NCBI GenBank assembly: GCA_044224215.1
Contig: JBGAKX010000105.1
Span: 1 to 15,471 of the forward strand
Origin: DAOMFM01 sp035429825
GTDB taxonomy: Bacteria > Acidobacteriota > Blastocatellia > UBA7656 > JADIYM01
Reading direction: 5' to 3'
Length of the DNA: 15,471 bases
The notes under the pieces were generated by a model. It made no database searches. It was not told where the DNA came from and saw only the letters and a list, made by a program, of their open reading frames with translations. Below are positions 6,018 to 13,475 of the stretch, one piece after another. The number at the start of each line of letters is the position of its first letter. Positions within the stretch are counted from its first letter, which is position 1. A program made the position numbers and the translations under genes.

Positions 6018-8441
6018 TCAGACGTTATCTCCGCCGGTCGAGCTCGGTCCGGACTGGACCACGCCCTCGCGCCCCCATCGCCAGCCCGTGATTCGGGGGT
6101 CATCGTCGCCGTACTCGTTGATGTACTGCCGATGCTCGATGAGCGCATCGCGCACGGCCTGCTTGGCATACGCGGCGCGTCCGCCAAGGCCCGGAACGCG
6201 GTCGATCACGTCGTGGACCAGGTGGAAGCGATCGATCTCGTTCAGCACGCACATGTCGAAGGGCGTCGTCGTCGTACCCTCCTCCTTGTACCCGCGGACG
6301 TGAATGTTCGCGTGGTTCGTTCGGCGGTACGTCAGGCGGTGAATGAGCCACGGATATCCGTGGAACGCGAACACTACGGGCCGGTCCTTTGTAAACAGGG
6401 CGTCGAAGTCCGCGTCGCTCAGGCCGTGCGGGTGCTCGCTCTGAGGTTGCAGCGTCATCAAGTCGACGACGTTGACGACGCGTACCTTCACGTCCGGGAG
6501 GTGCCTGCGAAGCAGGTCGACAGCCGCAAGGGTCTCGAGTGTCGGCACGTCGCCGCAGCAGGCCATCACGACGTCCGGATCGTCGCCGCGATCGTTGCTG
6601 GCGAACTTCCAGATACCGATCCCCGCGGTGCAGTGCTTGATCGCTTCGTCCATCGTCAGCCACTGCGGCGCCGGCTGTTTGCCGGCCACGACCACGTTGA
6701 CGTAGTTGCGGCTGCGCAGGCAGTGGTCGGTGACGGACAGCAGCGTGTTCGCGTCCGGCGGAAGGTAGACGCGCACGACTTCGGCCTTCTTGTTGACGAC
6801 GTGGTCGATAAACCCGGGATCCTGGTGCGAGAAGCCGTTGTGGTCCTGGCGCCAGACGTGCGACGAAAGCAGGTAGTTGAGCGACGCCACGGGCCGGCGC
6901 CACGGGATGTGGTGGCAGACCTTCAGCCACTTGGCGTGCTGGTTGAACATCGAGTCGATGATGTGGATGAAGGCCTCGTAGCAGGACAGGAAGCCGTGAC
7001 GTCCGGTCAGGAGGTAGCCTTCGAGCCACCCCTGGCACTGGTGCTCGGACAGCATCTCCATCACGCGGCCGTCCGGCGCCAGATGGTCGTCGTATGGGTA
7101 CGTGTCGGCCACCCACGCACGGTTCGTGACCTCGAGAACGTCCTGCCACCGGTTGGAGTTGTTCTCGTCGGGGCTGAAGAGCCGGAAGTTCCGGTTCGCG
7201 AGATTCAGTCGCATCACGTCGCGCAGAAACGTCCCCATCACGCGCGTGGCCTCGGCGTCGGTGGCGCCGGGTTGTGGCACATCGACCGCGTAATCGCGGT
7301 AGTCGGGCATGCGCAGCTCCTTGAGCAGGACGCCGCCGTTGCCGTGCGGGTTTGCGCTCATTCGGCGCGTGCCCTGTGGCGCGATCTCGGCCAGTTCGTC
7401 AACGAGCCGCCCCGAGGCGTCGAAGAGCTCCTCGGGGTGGTAGCTCTTCAACCACTGCTCGAGCACGGCGATATGGCCGGGCTTCTCGTGCATCTCGCCC
7501 ATCGGCACCTGGTGCGAGCGCCAGTAGTCTTCGCACTTCTTTCCGTCGATCTCCGGCGGGCACGTCCAGCCCTTCGGTGACCTGAGCACGATCATCGGCC
7601 AGCGCGGTCTCTCGGTGAATCCATTCTCGCGGGCCGATGTCTGGATGTTGCGGATCTCCTCGATGACGACGTCGAGCGTCGCAGCCATCTTCTGGTGCAT
7701 TGTCGCGTGGTCATGGCCCTCGACGAAATGCGGAGTGTAGCCGTAGCCACGGAACAGATGTTCGAGCTCCTCGTGGCTGATGCGCGCGAGGACGGTGGGG
7801 TTCGCGATCTTGTAGCCGTTCAGGTGCAGGATCGGAAGCACCGCGCCGTCGGTCGCCGGGTTCAGGAACTTGTTCGAATGCCACGACGTGGCGAGCGGTC
7901 CGGTTTCGGCCTCGCCGTCGCCGACGACTGCCACGACAAGAAGGTCCGGATTGTCGAACGCCGCGCCGTATGCGTGCGACAACGCGTAGCCCAGTTCGCC
8001 GCCCTCGTGGATCGACCCGGGAGTCTCGGGCGCGACGTGGCTCGGAATGCCGCCGGGGAACGAGAATTGTTTGAACAGCCGCTTCATCCCGTCTTCATCC
8101 TGCGAGATGTTCGGGTAGACCTCGCTATAGGTCCCTTCGAGGTACGCATTCGCGACGAGGCCGGGACCGCCATGTCCCGGACCGGTGATGAAGAGCGCGC
8201 TCTGGTCGTATGCGCGGATCATCCGGTTGATGTGTGCATAGATGAAGTTGAGGCCTGGCGTCGTCCCCCAGTGGCCGAGCAGGCGCGGCTTGACGTGGTC
8301 CTTTGTCAACGGCTCACGCAGCAACGGGTTGTCGTAAAGGTAGATCTGGCCGACCGACAGGTAGTTTGCGGCGCGCCAGTATGCGTCGATGGCGCGGAGT
8401 TCGGATTCGGAGAGGGGTCCGTGTGATGGTGATGATGTCAT
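6018..8441 (-). CDS. xfp: Xylulose 5-phosphate/fructose 6-phosphate phosphoketolase
   Basis: The 807-residue protein is a complete thiamine-diphosphate-dependent phosphoketolase. It splits xylulose 5-phosphate (and often fructose 6-phosphate) with phosphate into acetyl phosphate plus glyceraldehyde 3-phosphate (or erythrose 4-phosphate). The N-terminal half has GHWGTTPGLNFIYAH (residues 56-70), the family signature EGGELGY (146-152) and the ThDP/Mg motif GDGEAETG (174-181). The second signature, NGFSHQDPGF, is at about 535-544, and the C-terminal domain follows. The ATG has GGAG 7 bases upstream. It appears to be the first gene of an operon with ackA and glgP. The relative use of the two sugar phosphates cannot be decided from sequence. 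Confidence 0.97.
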   Translation of the reverse strand: MTSSPSHGPLSESELRAIDAYWRAANYLSVGQIYLYDNPLLREPLTKDHVKPRLLGHWGTTPGLNFIYAHINRMIRAYDQSALFITGPGHGGPGLVANAYLEGTYSEVYPNISQDEDGMKRLFKQFSFPGGIPSHVAPETPGSIHEGGELGYALSHAYGAAFDNPDLLVVAVVGDGEAETGPLATSWHSNKFLNPATDGAVLPILHLNGYKIANPTVLARISHEELEHLFRGYGYTPHFVEGHDHATMHQKMAATLDVVIEEIRNIQTSARENGFTERPRWPMIVLRSPKGWTCPPEIDGKKCEDYWRSHQVPMGEMHEKPGHIAVLEQWLKSYHPEELFDASGRLVDELAEIAPQGTRRMSANPHGNGGVLLKELRMPDYRDYAVDVPQPGATDAEATRVMGTFLRDVMRLNLANRNFRLFSPDENNSNRWQDVLEVTNRAWVADTYPYDDHLAPDGRVMEMLSEHQCQGWLEGYLLTGRHGFLSCYEAFIHIIDSMFNQHAKWLKVCHHIPWRRPVASLNYLLSSHVWRQDHNGFSHQDPGFIDHVVNKKAEVVRVYLPPDANTLLSVTDHCLRSRNYVNVVVAGKQPAPQWLTMDEAIKHCTAGIGIWKFASNDRGDDPDVVMACCGDVPTLETLAAVDLLRRHLPDVKVRVVNVVDLMTLQPQSEHPHGLSDADFDALFTKDRPVVFAFHGYPWLIHRLTYRRTNHANIHVRGYKEEGTTTTPFDMCVLNEIDRFHLVHDVIDRVPGLGGRAAYAKQAVRDALIEHRQYINEYGDDDPRITGWRWGREGVVQSGPSSTGGDNV

Positions 8442-8698
8442 GGTGGGACTCCGGTTGTGTCGCGTTGTTCGCCGCCGGCACGTCGGGCCGGCACCAATGC
8501 GCCAGGATGGTCGCTACGAACCGAGCCGGCTGAGGCGGGATTCAACGCACGCCAGAAGATTGGTCACCGCGCGCTATCGGCGGACCGTGCAGCATTCGGC
8601 TACGTTTCGTTACGAATTATAACCACGGAAGGTGAATTCCATGTAGCCGAAAGGCCGGTTGTTCGTTCGGTTCCGAGGAGAAGGATCAGGGCGTCGCC
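8442..8698 (-). promoter_or_regulatory. xfp upstream region with candidate -10 box flanked by a 9-bp inverted repeat
   Basis: No gene is supported in these 257 bases. On the minus strand a perfect TATAAT lies at 8616-8621, which would give an xfp leader of about 165 bases. No good -35 hexamer is seen 16-18 bases upstream. TTCGGCTAC (8595-8603) and GTAGCCGAA (8643-8651) form a perfect 9-bp inverted repeat centred on this box, with a 39-base gap, as two operator half-sites might. By rough count such a repeat has about a one-in-ten chance of arising randomly in a region this size. Confidence 0.35.
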
Positions 8699-8784
8699 GC
8701 AGAGCCGATCCCGTCAGGGATCGGGGTAACGCAACGGACCGTACACCTTGAGCCACCCCCGATCGCTCACGCGATCGGCTCTGC
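8699..8784. repeat. REPIN-like 86-bp palindromic element, copy 2
   Basis: This is the least degenerate copy. Outer ends GCAGAGCCGATC and GATCGGCTCTGC are perfect inverted repeats. The left hairpin CCGATCCC-GTCA-GGGATCGG (8705-8724) and right hairpin CCGATCGC-TCAC-GCGATCGG (8759-8778) are separated by 34 bases. It ends 10 bases before the MFS transporter stop codon (minus strand), between that gene and the xfp upstream region. The spacer matches copy 1 at 21 of 34 positions. Confidence 0.85.
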
Positions 8785-8794
8785 GTTCGCTGGG

Positions 8795-10123
8795 CTACTC
8801 CGTGTGCTCCGCCAGCATCGGCGCGCGCTTGAGCAGCACCGCGGTCACCGAAGCCCCCAGCATCATCACGGCCAGCGCGAACAGTGTCCCGGAGAAGCTC
8901 TGTGTGAGATCCTTCAAAGCGCCGAGCGCGTAGGGCCCTACAAACCCGCCGACATTTCCGACAGAATTGATCAGCCCGATTGCTGCTGCAATAGATGCCC
9001 CACGGAGAAACCGGGGCGGCAGACTCCAGAATGCCCCGTAGCATCCGTTGATACCCGCAACCGTGAGCGACAATCCAGCGACCGTCATTACGACCGAGTG
9101 TGACATCGCAGCCATGGCGAGTCCGATCGCGCTCGCGAGCAACGGGAGAGCGATGTGGAAAAACCGCTCACCCGTCTTGTCCGAATGAGTACCGACGGCA
9201 AGCATCGCCACGCACCCTACAACATGGGGAATGGCGGACACGAGTCCGATGCCGAAGTCCGAGAGAGTGGACTGGTCCCTTATCAACTGGGGCAACCAAA
9301 GCGTCACGCCATACCCCGGAAGAATCGCCAGGATCCATAGCAATGCGATCGCCCAGACCGTGCCGCTTCGAAGCGCCTGGACGGGCGACACATCGCAGCG
9401 CTTGCCGGCAAGGTCGTGCTCGCGCGCAAGCTGGCCCGCGAGCCACGAGCGCTCGTCGTCACTGAGCCATTCCGCTTCGGACGGGCGATCCGTGAGAAAC
9501 CGTAACGCAACGATTCCAAGAATGATCGAGGGGACGGCTTCGAGGAGAAATAGCCAGCGCCACCCTGCGATCCCTGCGATCCCGTGCATCTCGAGCAGCG
9601 CACCGGCGAGCGGGCCGCCAAGGATTCCCGAGACGGGAATTGCGAGCATGAATCCCGAGACCGCCCGAGCACGTTCACTGGAGGGAAACCAGTAGGTCAG
9701 GTACAGGATAATTCCAGGGAAGAACCCCGCCTCGGCAAATCCGAGCAGAACCCTGAGGACATAGAAGCTGGTGGGCCCCTGTATCAGCGACATCAGACCC
9801 GCGACGACCCCCCAAACGATTACGATTCCGCCGATCCATCGTCGAGCTCCAACGCGAACGAGTATGAGGTTGGCCGGAATCTGGAACAGCACGTAGCCGA
9901 GAAAGAAGATTCCCGCGCCAAAGCCGTAGGCAGTATTGCTGAGCCCGATATCCTGGTTCATCCCGAGCGCGGCAAAGCTCACATTTACGCGATCGAGAAA
10001 GTTCGCGATATAGAGGACGAACACGAACGGCACAAGCCGTCGCGCGACCTTGCCCATCGTCGCTCGCGGATTCGCACCATCGCTAGAACGTTCGGAAGGG
10101 GCGCCCGACGCTGTCAGGGTCAT
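8795..10123 (-). CDS. MFS transporter, ACS (anion:cation symporter) family
   Basis: The 442-residue inner-membrane protein has about 12 hydrophobic segments in two halves. The first helix contains FVLYIANFLDRVNVSFA, typical of ACS-family carriers for tartrate, phthalate and sugar acids. The MFS loop motif appears as RVGARRW after helix 2 and weakly as HSDKTGER in the second half. The hydrophilic central loop follows the family's RSWLAGQLAREHDL pattern. I chose the ATG at 10123 because it precedes a normal short N-terminus and has GGTGA upstream. An in-frame TTG at 10189 would add 22 unconvincing residues. It follows the secreted amidohydrolase by 93 bases on the same strand, so it may import a product of that enzyme. 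The likely substrate is a small organic anion, which is an inference. Confidence 0.9.
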   Translation of the reverse strand: MTLTASGAPSERSSDGANPRATMGKVARRLVPFVFVLYIANFLDRVNVSFAALGMNQDIGLSNTAYGFGAGIFFLGYVLFQIPANLILVRVGARRWIGGIVIVWGVVAGLMSLIQGPTSFYVLRVLLGFAEAGFFPGIILYLTYWFPSSERARAVSGFMLAIPVSGILGGPLAGALLEMHGIAGIAGWRWLFLLEAVPSIILGIVALRFLTDRPSEAEWLSDDERSWLAGQLAREHDLAGKRCDVSPVQALRSGTVWAIALLWILAILPGYGVTLWLPQLIRDQSTLSDFGIGLVSAIPHVVGCVAMLAVGTHSDKTGERFFHIALPLLASAIGLAMAAMSHSVVMTVAGLSLTVAGINGCYGAFWSLPPRFLRGASIAAAIGLINSVGNVGGFVGPYALGALKDLTQSFSGTLFALAVMMLGASVTAVLLKRAPMLAEHTE

Positions 10124-10216
10124 GAATTCACCGTGTTGTGCCGCGCGGGAATCTCGTGGTCCTGGCCGGAGAACGGGACAAGTGGCCAAACGACGACATG
10201 CAGATCCGGAGTTCTG

Positions 10217-11902
10217 CTAGTGACTCGCATCATAGACGATCTCACCGCCAATTACCGTCATGACACAGCGTGTCTTCAGGATTTCGGGTGCGGGGATCGT
10301 CATGATGTCCGCCGACAGCACCGTCAGGTCAGCGAACTTTCCAGGCTCGATCGTGCCTTTGACCTTCTCTTCGAACGCGGCGTAGGCAGGCCAGATGGTG
10401 AACATCTTGAGCGCGACGTCGCGTGGAACCGCCTGCTCGAGATGCCAGCCTTCGCCCGAGTTGCCCTTCAGGTCCTTTCGCGTCACGGCCGCATAGAACT
10501 CGATCATCGGCTCGCCGCGCTCGACCGGAGCGTCCGATCCGGCCGCGATGATCGCGCCGGTCTTCAGCAGGCTTTGCCAAGCGTACGCGCCTTCGAGCCG
10601 CTTCATGCCAAGCCGGCTCGGCGCAAAGTACAGGTCGCCGATCGCGTGCGACGGCTGCATCGACGGGATCACGCCAAGCTTTGCGAACCGCGGAATGTCC
10701 TGCGGGCTCAGGATCTGCGCGTGCTCGACGCGCCAGCGGGGATCCGCGACCTTGCGTTCCGCCACCGGGACCGCGTTGAAGGCCTTCTCGTAGTAGTCGA
10801 GGATCAGGCGGTTCGCGCGGTCGCCGATCGCATGCGTTTCGACCTGGATGCCTCCGCGCAGCGCAGCGACGAGCATCGGCATGAGCTGATCTTCGGTCAG
10901 CGTGACGAACCCTGACGAATCGTAATCCGAGTACGGTTCGAGGAGCGCGGCGCCTTTGGACCCGAGCGCTCCGTCGAAATGAACCTTGATCGTTCGGACC
11001 GTGTACCGTCCGTTCTCGGTGTCGACCTTTGCGCCGCGCTCGATCAGGGCGGTCGCGCCGGCGCTCGGCCCGTCGATCGCGTTGTAGATCCGCAGCTTGA
11101 CCTTTCCGTCACGGACCAGGCGCTCGATCAACGCAGCCTCCTCAGGCGACGTTCCGGCGTTCTGGATCTGGCACCAGCCGAGAGACACGCTGCGGTCGGC
11201 GCCCTTGACGATCGCGAGCGCCGTGTCGTCGGGCGTCGGCGGCGGGACGACTCGCAGGAACATCTCCATGGCGTTGTCGAGCACCATGCCATTCGGCTCG
11301 CCCGACGTCTTGTCGTGCATGATCTCGCCGCCCTGCGGGTTTGGCGTGTTCCTGTCGATTCCCGCGAGCTTGAGCGCCGCACTGTTGGCGACGACGGCGT
11401 GTCCGTCGGCGCGTTCGAGCACGACGGGGTTCTTTGGCGAGACCGCATCGAGCTGCTCGCGCGTCGGGAAGGCCTGCGGCTTCCAGAACGTTTCGATCCA
11501 CCCGCGTCCCGTAACCCATTTGCCGGGCTCGGTCGCATCGCAGCGCGCCTTCACGCGTGCGAGGAAATCGTCGAGGCTCGCGCAGCCCTCGAGGTTGAAG
11601 GTCATCTCGCGGAACCCGACGCCCGTGAGGTGATAATGCGCGTCGGTCAGCCCAGGGAGCACCGTGGCGCCCTTGAGATCGACGACCCGGGTTGTCCGGG
11701 ACGTGAAGAGCCGCGCGCCGCTCGCACTGCCGACATAGACGATCTTCCCGCCGGCCACGGCGATCGCTTCGGCGTGCGGCTGGCGCTCGTTGCCCGTGTA
11801 GATGTTGCCGTGCGTGAACACGACGTCCGCGGCGTTCGAGCCGGCAAGGACCGATGGACACACAAGGGCGAGCGTGAGAACTGCTAGAAATAGGCGCGTC
11901 AT
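10217..11902 (-). CDS. Exported metal-dependent amidohydrolase, YtcJ/Amidohydro_3 family
   Basis: The 561-residue protein starts with a signal peptide (MTRLFLAVLTLALVCPSVLA, cleavage probably after Ala20), so it acts outside the inner membrane. It has the amidohydrolase (beta/alpha)8 layout, with an N-terminal beta segment (VVFTHGNIYTGN) and the metal-binding HxH in TDAHYHL (His89, His91). IKVHFDGALGSKGAALLEPYSD carries the region's conserved Lys/Asp, and HAIGDRAN and WRVEHAQI supply further metal-ligand histidines. AAGSDAPVE contains the catalytic Asp. Relatives act on N-formyl or N-acyl compounds and often have unknown substrates, so none is assigned. The ATG at 11902 is preferred over an in-frame upstream codon at 11938, which would spoil the signal peptide. 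The gene is divergent from a small membrane protein and is followed by an MFS carrier. Confidence 0.9.
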   Translation of the reverse strand: MTRLFLAVLTLALVCPSVLAGSNAADVVFTHGNIYTGNERQPHAEAIAVAGGKIVYVGSASGARLFTSRTTRVVDLKGATVLPGLTDAHYHLTGVGFREMTFNLEGCASLDDFLARVKARCDATEPGKWVTGRGWIETFWKPQAFPTREQLDAVSPKNPVVLERADGHAVVANSAALKLAGIDRNTPNPQGGEIMHDKTSGEPNGMVLDNAMEMFLRVVPPPTPDDTALAIVKGADRSVSLGWCQIQNAGTSPEEAALIERLVRDGKVKLRIYNAIDGPSAGATALIERGAKVDTENGRYTVRTIKVHFDGALGSKGAALLEPYSDYDSSGFVTLTEDQLMPMLVAALRGGIQVETHAIGDRANRLILDYYEKAFNAVPVAERKVADPRWRVEHAQILSPQDIPRFAKLGVIPSMQPSHAIGDLYFAPSRLGMKRLEGAYAWQSLLKTGAIIAAGSDAPVERGEPMIEFYAAVTRKDLKGNSGEGWHLEQAVPRDVALKMFTIWPAYAAFEEKVKGTIEPGKFADLTVLSADIMTIPAPEILKTRCVMTVIGGEIVYDASH

Positions 11903-12043
11903 GGCGGCGACGATACGGTGTTCGCAGTGCGGGCGCAAAGTGCATTTGTGTGAAATCGTAAACGCGCCTGGCTCCGTATCCGTTTGCGCTCGGGGGTGTC
12001 GTCGCGCATTCTGTCGCCATCACGCGAAAGGCGGAAGATTCTC
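11903..12043. promoter_or_regulatory. Divergent intergenic region between the amidohydrolase and the small membrane protein
   Basis: These 141 bases must carry promoters for two genes read in opposite directions. I could not pick out a convincing -35/-10 pair on either strand. A GCGCAAA/TTTGCGC inverted repeat (11933-11939 and 11983-11989) is present but short enough to be chance. Confidence 0.4.
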
Positions 12044-12517
12044 ATGACGATTTTTGGCAAGCGGCTGTCCGAATACGTTGCGTTCTGCAGCATGTTTCTT
12101 GGGATCATCCTCGTCGTCGGCATCGCGCGATTCGCGCTCTCGATTGGTGGCGCCCCGAATTCGCTGGCGAAGTGGGTCAGTATCTCGGGAGCGGTGTTGA
12201 TCGGCACCGTCTTCTACGCGATACGTGTGCGCTCGACCGGGTTCGGCAGCTACAAGCAGCTGCTGCCGATTGTCTTTCTGATGCAGGGCGCCGTGGCGCA
12301 AACGATCATCTGCATCGCGATCATGGTCGCGATCTTTACGGGTCACGAGAACATCTACAGCGCGCCGGAATACGGCGGCGGCGGGAACCAGTGGGCGCAC
12401 ATCATCGCGCACCTGACACTTGGAGCCATCGTCGGCACGCTCATCGTGTGGCTTGTCGGGTGCGTGATCATGTTCGTCTACGGGAAGGTCGCAGGAAGCC
12501 GCGGGAGTCGTGTCTGA
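12044..12517 (+). CDS. Small membrane protein of unknown function, four predicted transmembrane helices
   Basis: This 157-residue protein is the only plus-strand gene supported here. The ATG at 12044 has GGCGGAAG six bases upstream. An in-frame TTG at 11984 would add 20 charged residues ahead of the first helix and is unlikely. Hydrophobic segments lie at about residues 11-34, 44-62, 72-98 and 118-147. The third and fourth are joined by a glycine-rich external or internal loop (about 100-117). Helix 4 starts with NQWAHIIAH, in which His119 and His123 are one turn apart, and His101 precedes the loop, so metal or haem binding is conceivable but unproven. I recognise no family. It is divergent from the amidohydrolase and converges on proC, so no operon partner hints at its role. 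Confidence 0.8.
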   Translation: MTIFGKRLSEYVAFCSMFLGIILVVGIARFALSIGGAPNSLAKWVSISGAVLIGTVFYAIRVRSTGFGSYKQLLPIVFLMQGAVAQTIICIAIMVAIFTGHENIYSAPEYGGGGNQWAHIIAHLTLGAIVGTLIVWLVGCVIMFVYGKVAGSRGSRV

Positions 12518-12524
12518 GTGTAAC

Positions 12525-12610
12525 GCAGAGCCGATCCCGTCAGGGATCTGGGCAACTCCACCGCACGCACGTCGTCAGGTCACCCCGATCGCTTACGCGA
12601 TCGGCTCTGC
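12525..12610. repeat. REPIN-like 86-bp palindromic element, copy 3
   Basis: Outer ends GCAGAGCCGATC and GATCGGCTCTGC are intact. The left hairpin has one base off (GGGATCTG instead of GGGATCGG). The right hairpin is CCGATCGC-TTAC-GCGATCGG. It starts 7 bases after the stop codon of the plus-strand membrane protein and lies between two convergent genes. Like copies 1 and 2 it reads left-to-right on the plus strand, but here its left end faces the stop codon. Confidence 0.85.
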
Positions 12611-12653
12611 GGTAACGACCAGCGCAAAGCAAACGCGAACGGGACGACCAAGG

Positions 12654-13472
12654 CTACGTCTTGTACACCAGCTCGCGCGCCCGCTCGGCAGCCTTCACCA
12701 CGGCCTTGATCAGCGTCACTCGCAGCTTTCCTTCCTCGAGCTCGAGCAGACCGTCGATCGTGCATCCCGCCGGCGTCGTGACCGTGTCCTTGAGCAATGC
12801 CGGGTGCGCCTTTGAGTCGAGCACCATCGTCGCCGCGCCGAGCATCGTCTGCGCGGCGAGCTTTGTAGACACGTCACGAGGAATGCCGAGCTTGACGCCG
12901 GCTTCGGCGAGCGATTCGATCACGACGTAGAGATATGCCGGCCCGCTCGCCGACAGCGCGGTCACGCCGTCCATCAGGCCTTCGTCGACACGTGCGGTCT
13001 CGCCGACACACGCGAATATTGCCTCCGCGGTCGCGAGGTGTTCTGCCGTCGCGTGCCGTCCGGCACACAGCGCGGTCATCCCGACTCCCAGCACGCACGG
13101 CGTGTTCGGCATCGCTCGGACGACGGGAACGGGGCCCGCGATACGCTCCTCGATGAATGGCGTCGTGACCGAAGCCGCCACCGAAATGACCAGTTGATCG
13201 GGTGTGAGCATCCCGCCGATCTCTCCGAGTACCGTGTCCATGTTCTGCGGCTTGACGGCGAGGAGCACGACGTCGCGGCCCGAGACCGCTTCACGGTTGT
13301 CGAGCGTGGACCAGATGCCCAGGCGCTCGCCCACGCGACGGAGCGAGTCCTCGTGCCGCACGCTGCCGGCAATGCGATCGACCGAAATGAACTCGCGGCG
13401 GAGCAGTCCGCCGACGATCGCCTCGCCGAGCTTTCCGACGCCAACGACGCCAAGCGTCATGTCAGGCTTCAT
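12654..13472 (-). CDS. proC: Pyrroline-5-carboxylate reductase
   Basis: The 272-residue protein reduces 1-pyrroline-5-carboxylate to L-proline with NAD(P)H, the last step of proline synthesis. It opens with the dinucleotide-binding GVVGVGKLGEAIVGG. LLAVKPQNMDTV, RAMPNTPCVLGVGMTAL and SASGPAYLYVVIES follow. It ends with a variant of the family signature, TTPAGCTIDGLLELEEGKL, in place of the commoner TSPGGTT. The ATG at 13472 is favoured over the TTG directly before it because GGAGG is 8 bases away. The start is only three bases after the proA stop, so the two are probably translationally coupled. Length is normal for the family. Confidence 0.96.
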   Translation of the reverse strand: MKPDMTLGVVGVGKLGEAIVGGLLRREFISVDRIAGSVRHEDSLRRVGERLGIWSTLDNREAVSGRDVVLLAVKPQNMDTVLGEIGGMLTPDQLVISVAASVTTPFIEERIAGPVPVVRAMPNTPCVLGVGMTALCAGRHATAEHLATAEAIFACVGETARVDEGLMDGVTALSASGPAYLYVVIESLAEAGVKLGIPRDVSTKLAAQTMLGAATMVLDSKAHPALLKDTVTTPAGCTIDGLLELEEGKLRVTLIKAVVKAAERARELVYKT

Positions 13473-13475
13473 CAA

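Noticed and set aside
6132..7580. Plus-strand open frame of 482 codons opposite xfp
   Set aside because: Antisense shadow of a strongly conserved enzyme. No motif was found.
8627..8646. GGAAGG followed 8 bases later by ATG TAG on the plus strand (a start-stop unit)
   Set aside because: It is a single occurrence with no downstream plus-strand gene to regulate, lying inside the minus-strand xfp upstream region. Chance is the simplest reading.
11933..11989. GCGCAAA/TTTGCGC inverted repeat in the divergent promoter region
   Set aside because: A 7-bp repeat with a 43-base gap is expected by chance about once in two regions of this size, and it is not aligned to a promoter.
2024..12610. Possibility that the repeated palindromes form a CRISPR array
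   Set aside because: There are only three copies, kilobases apart and separated by genes. Each is a two-hairpin unit, and there are no cas genes.
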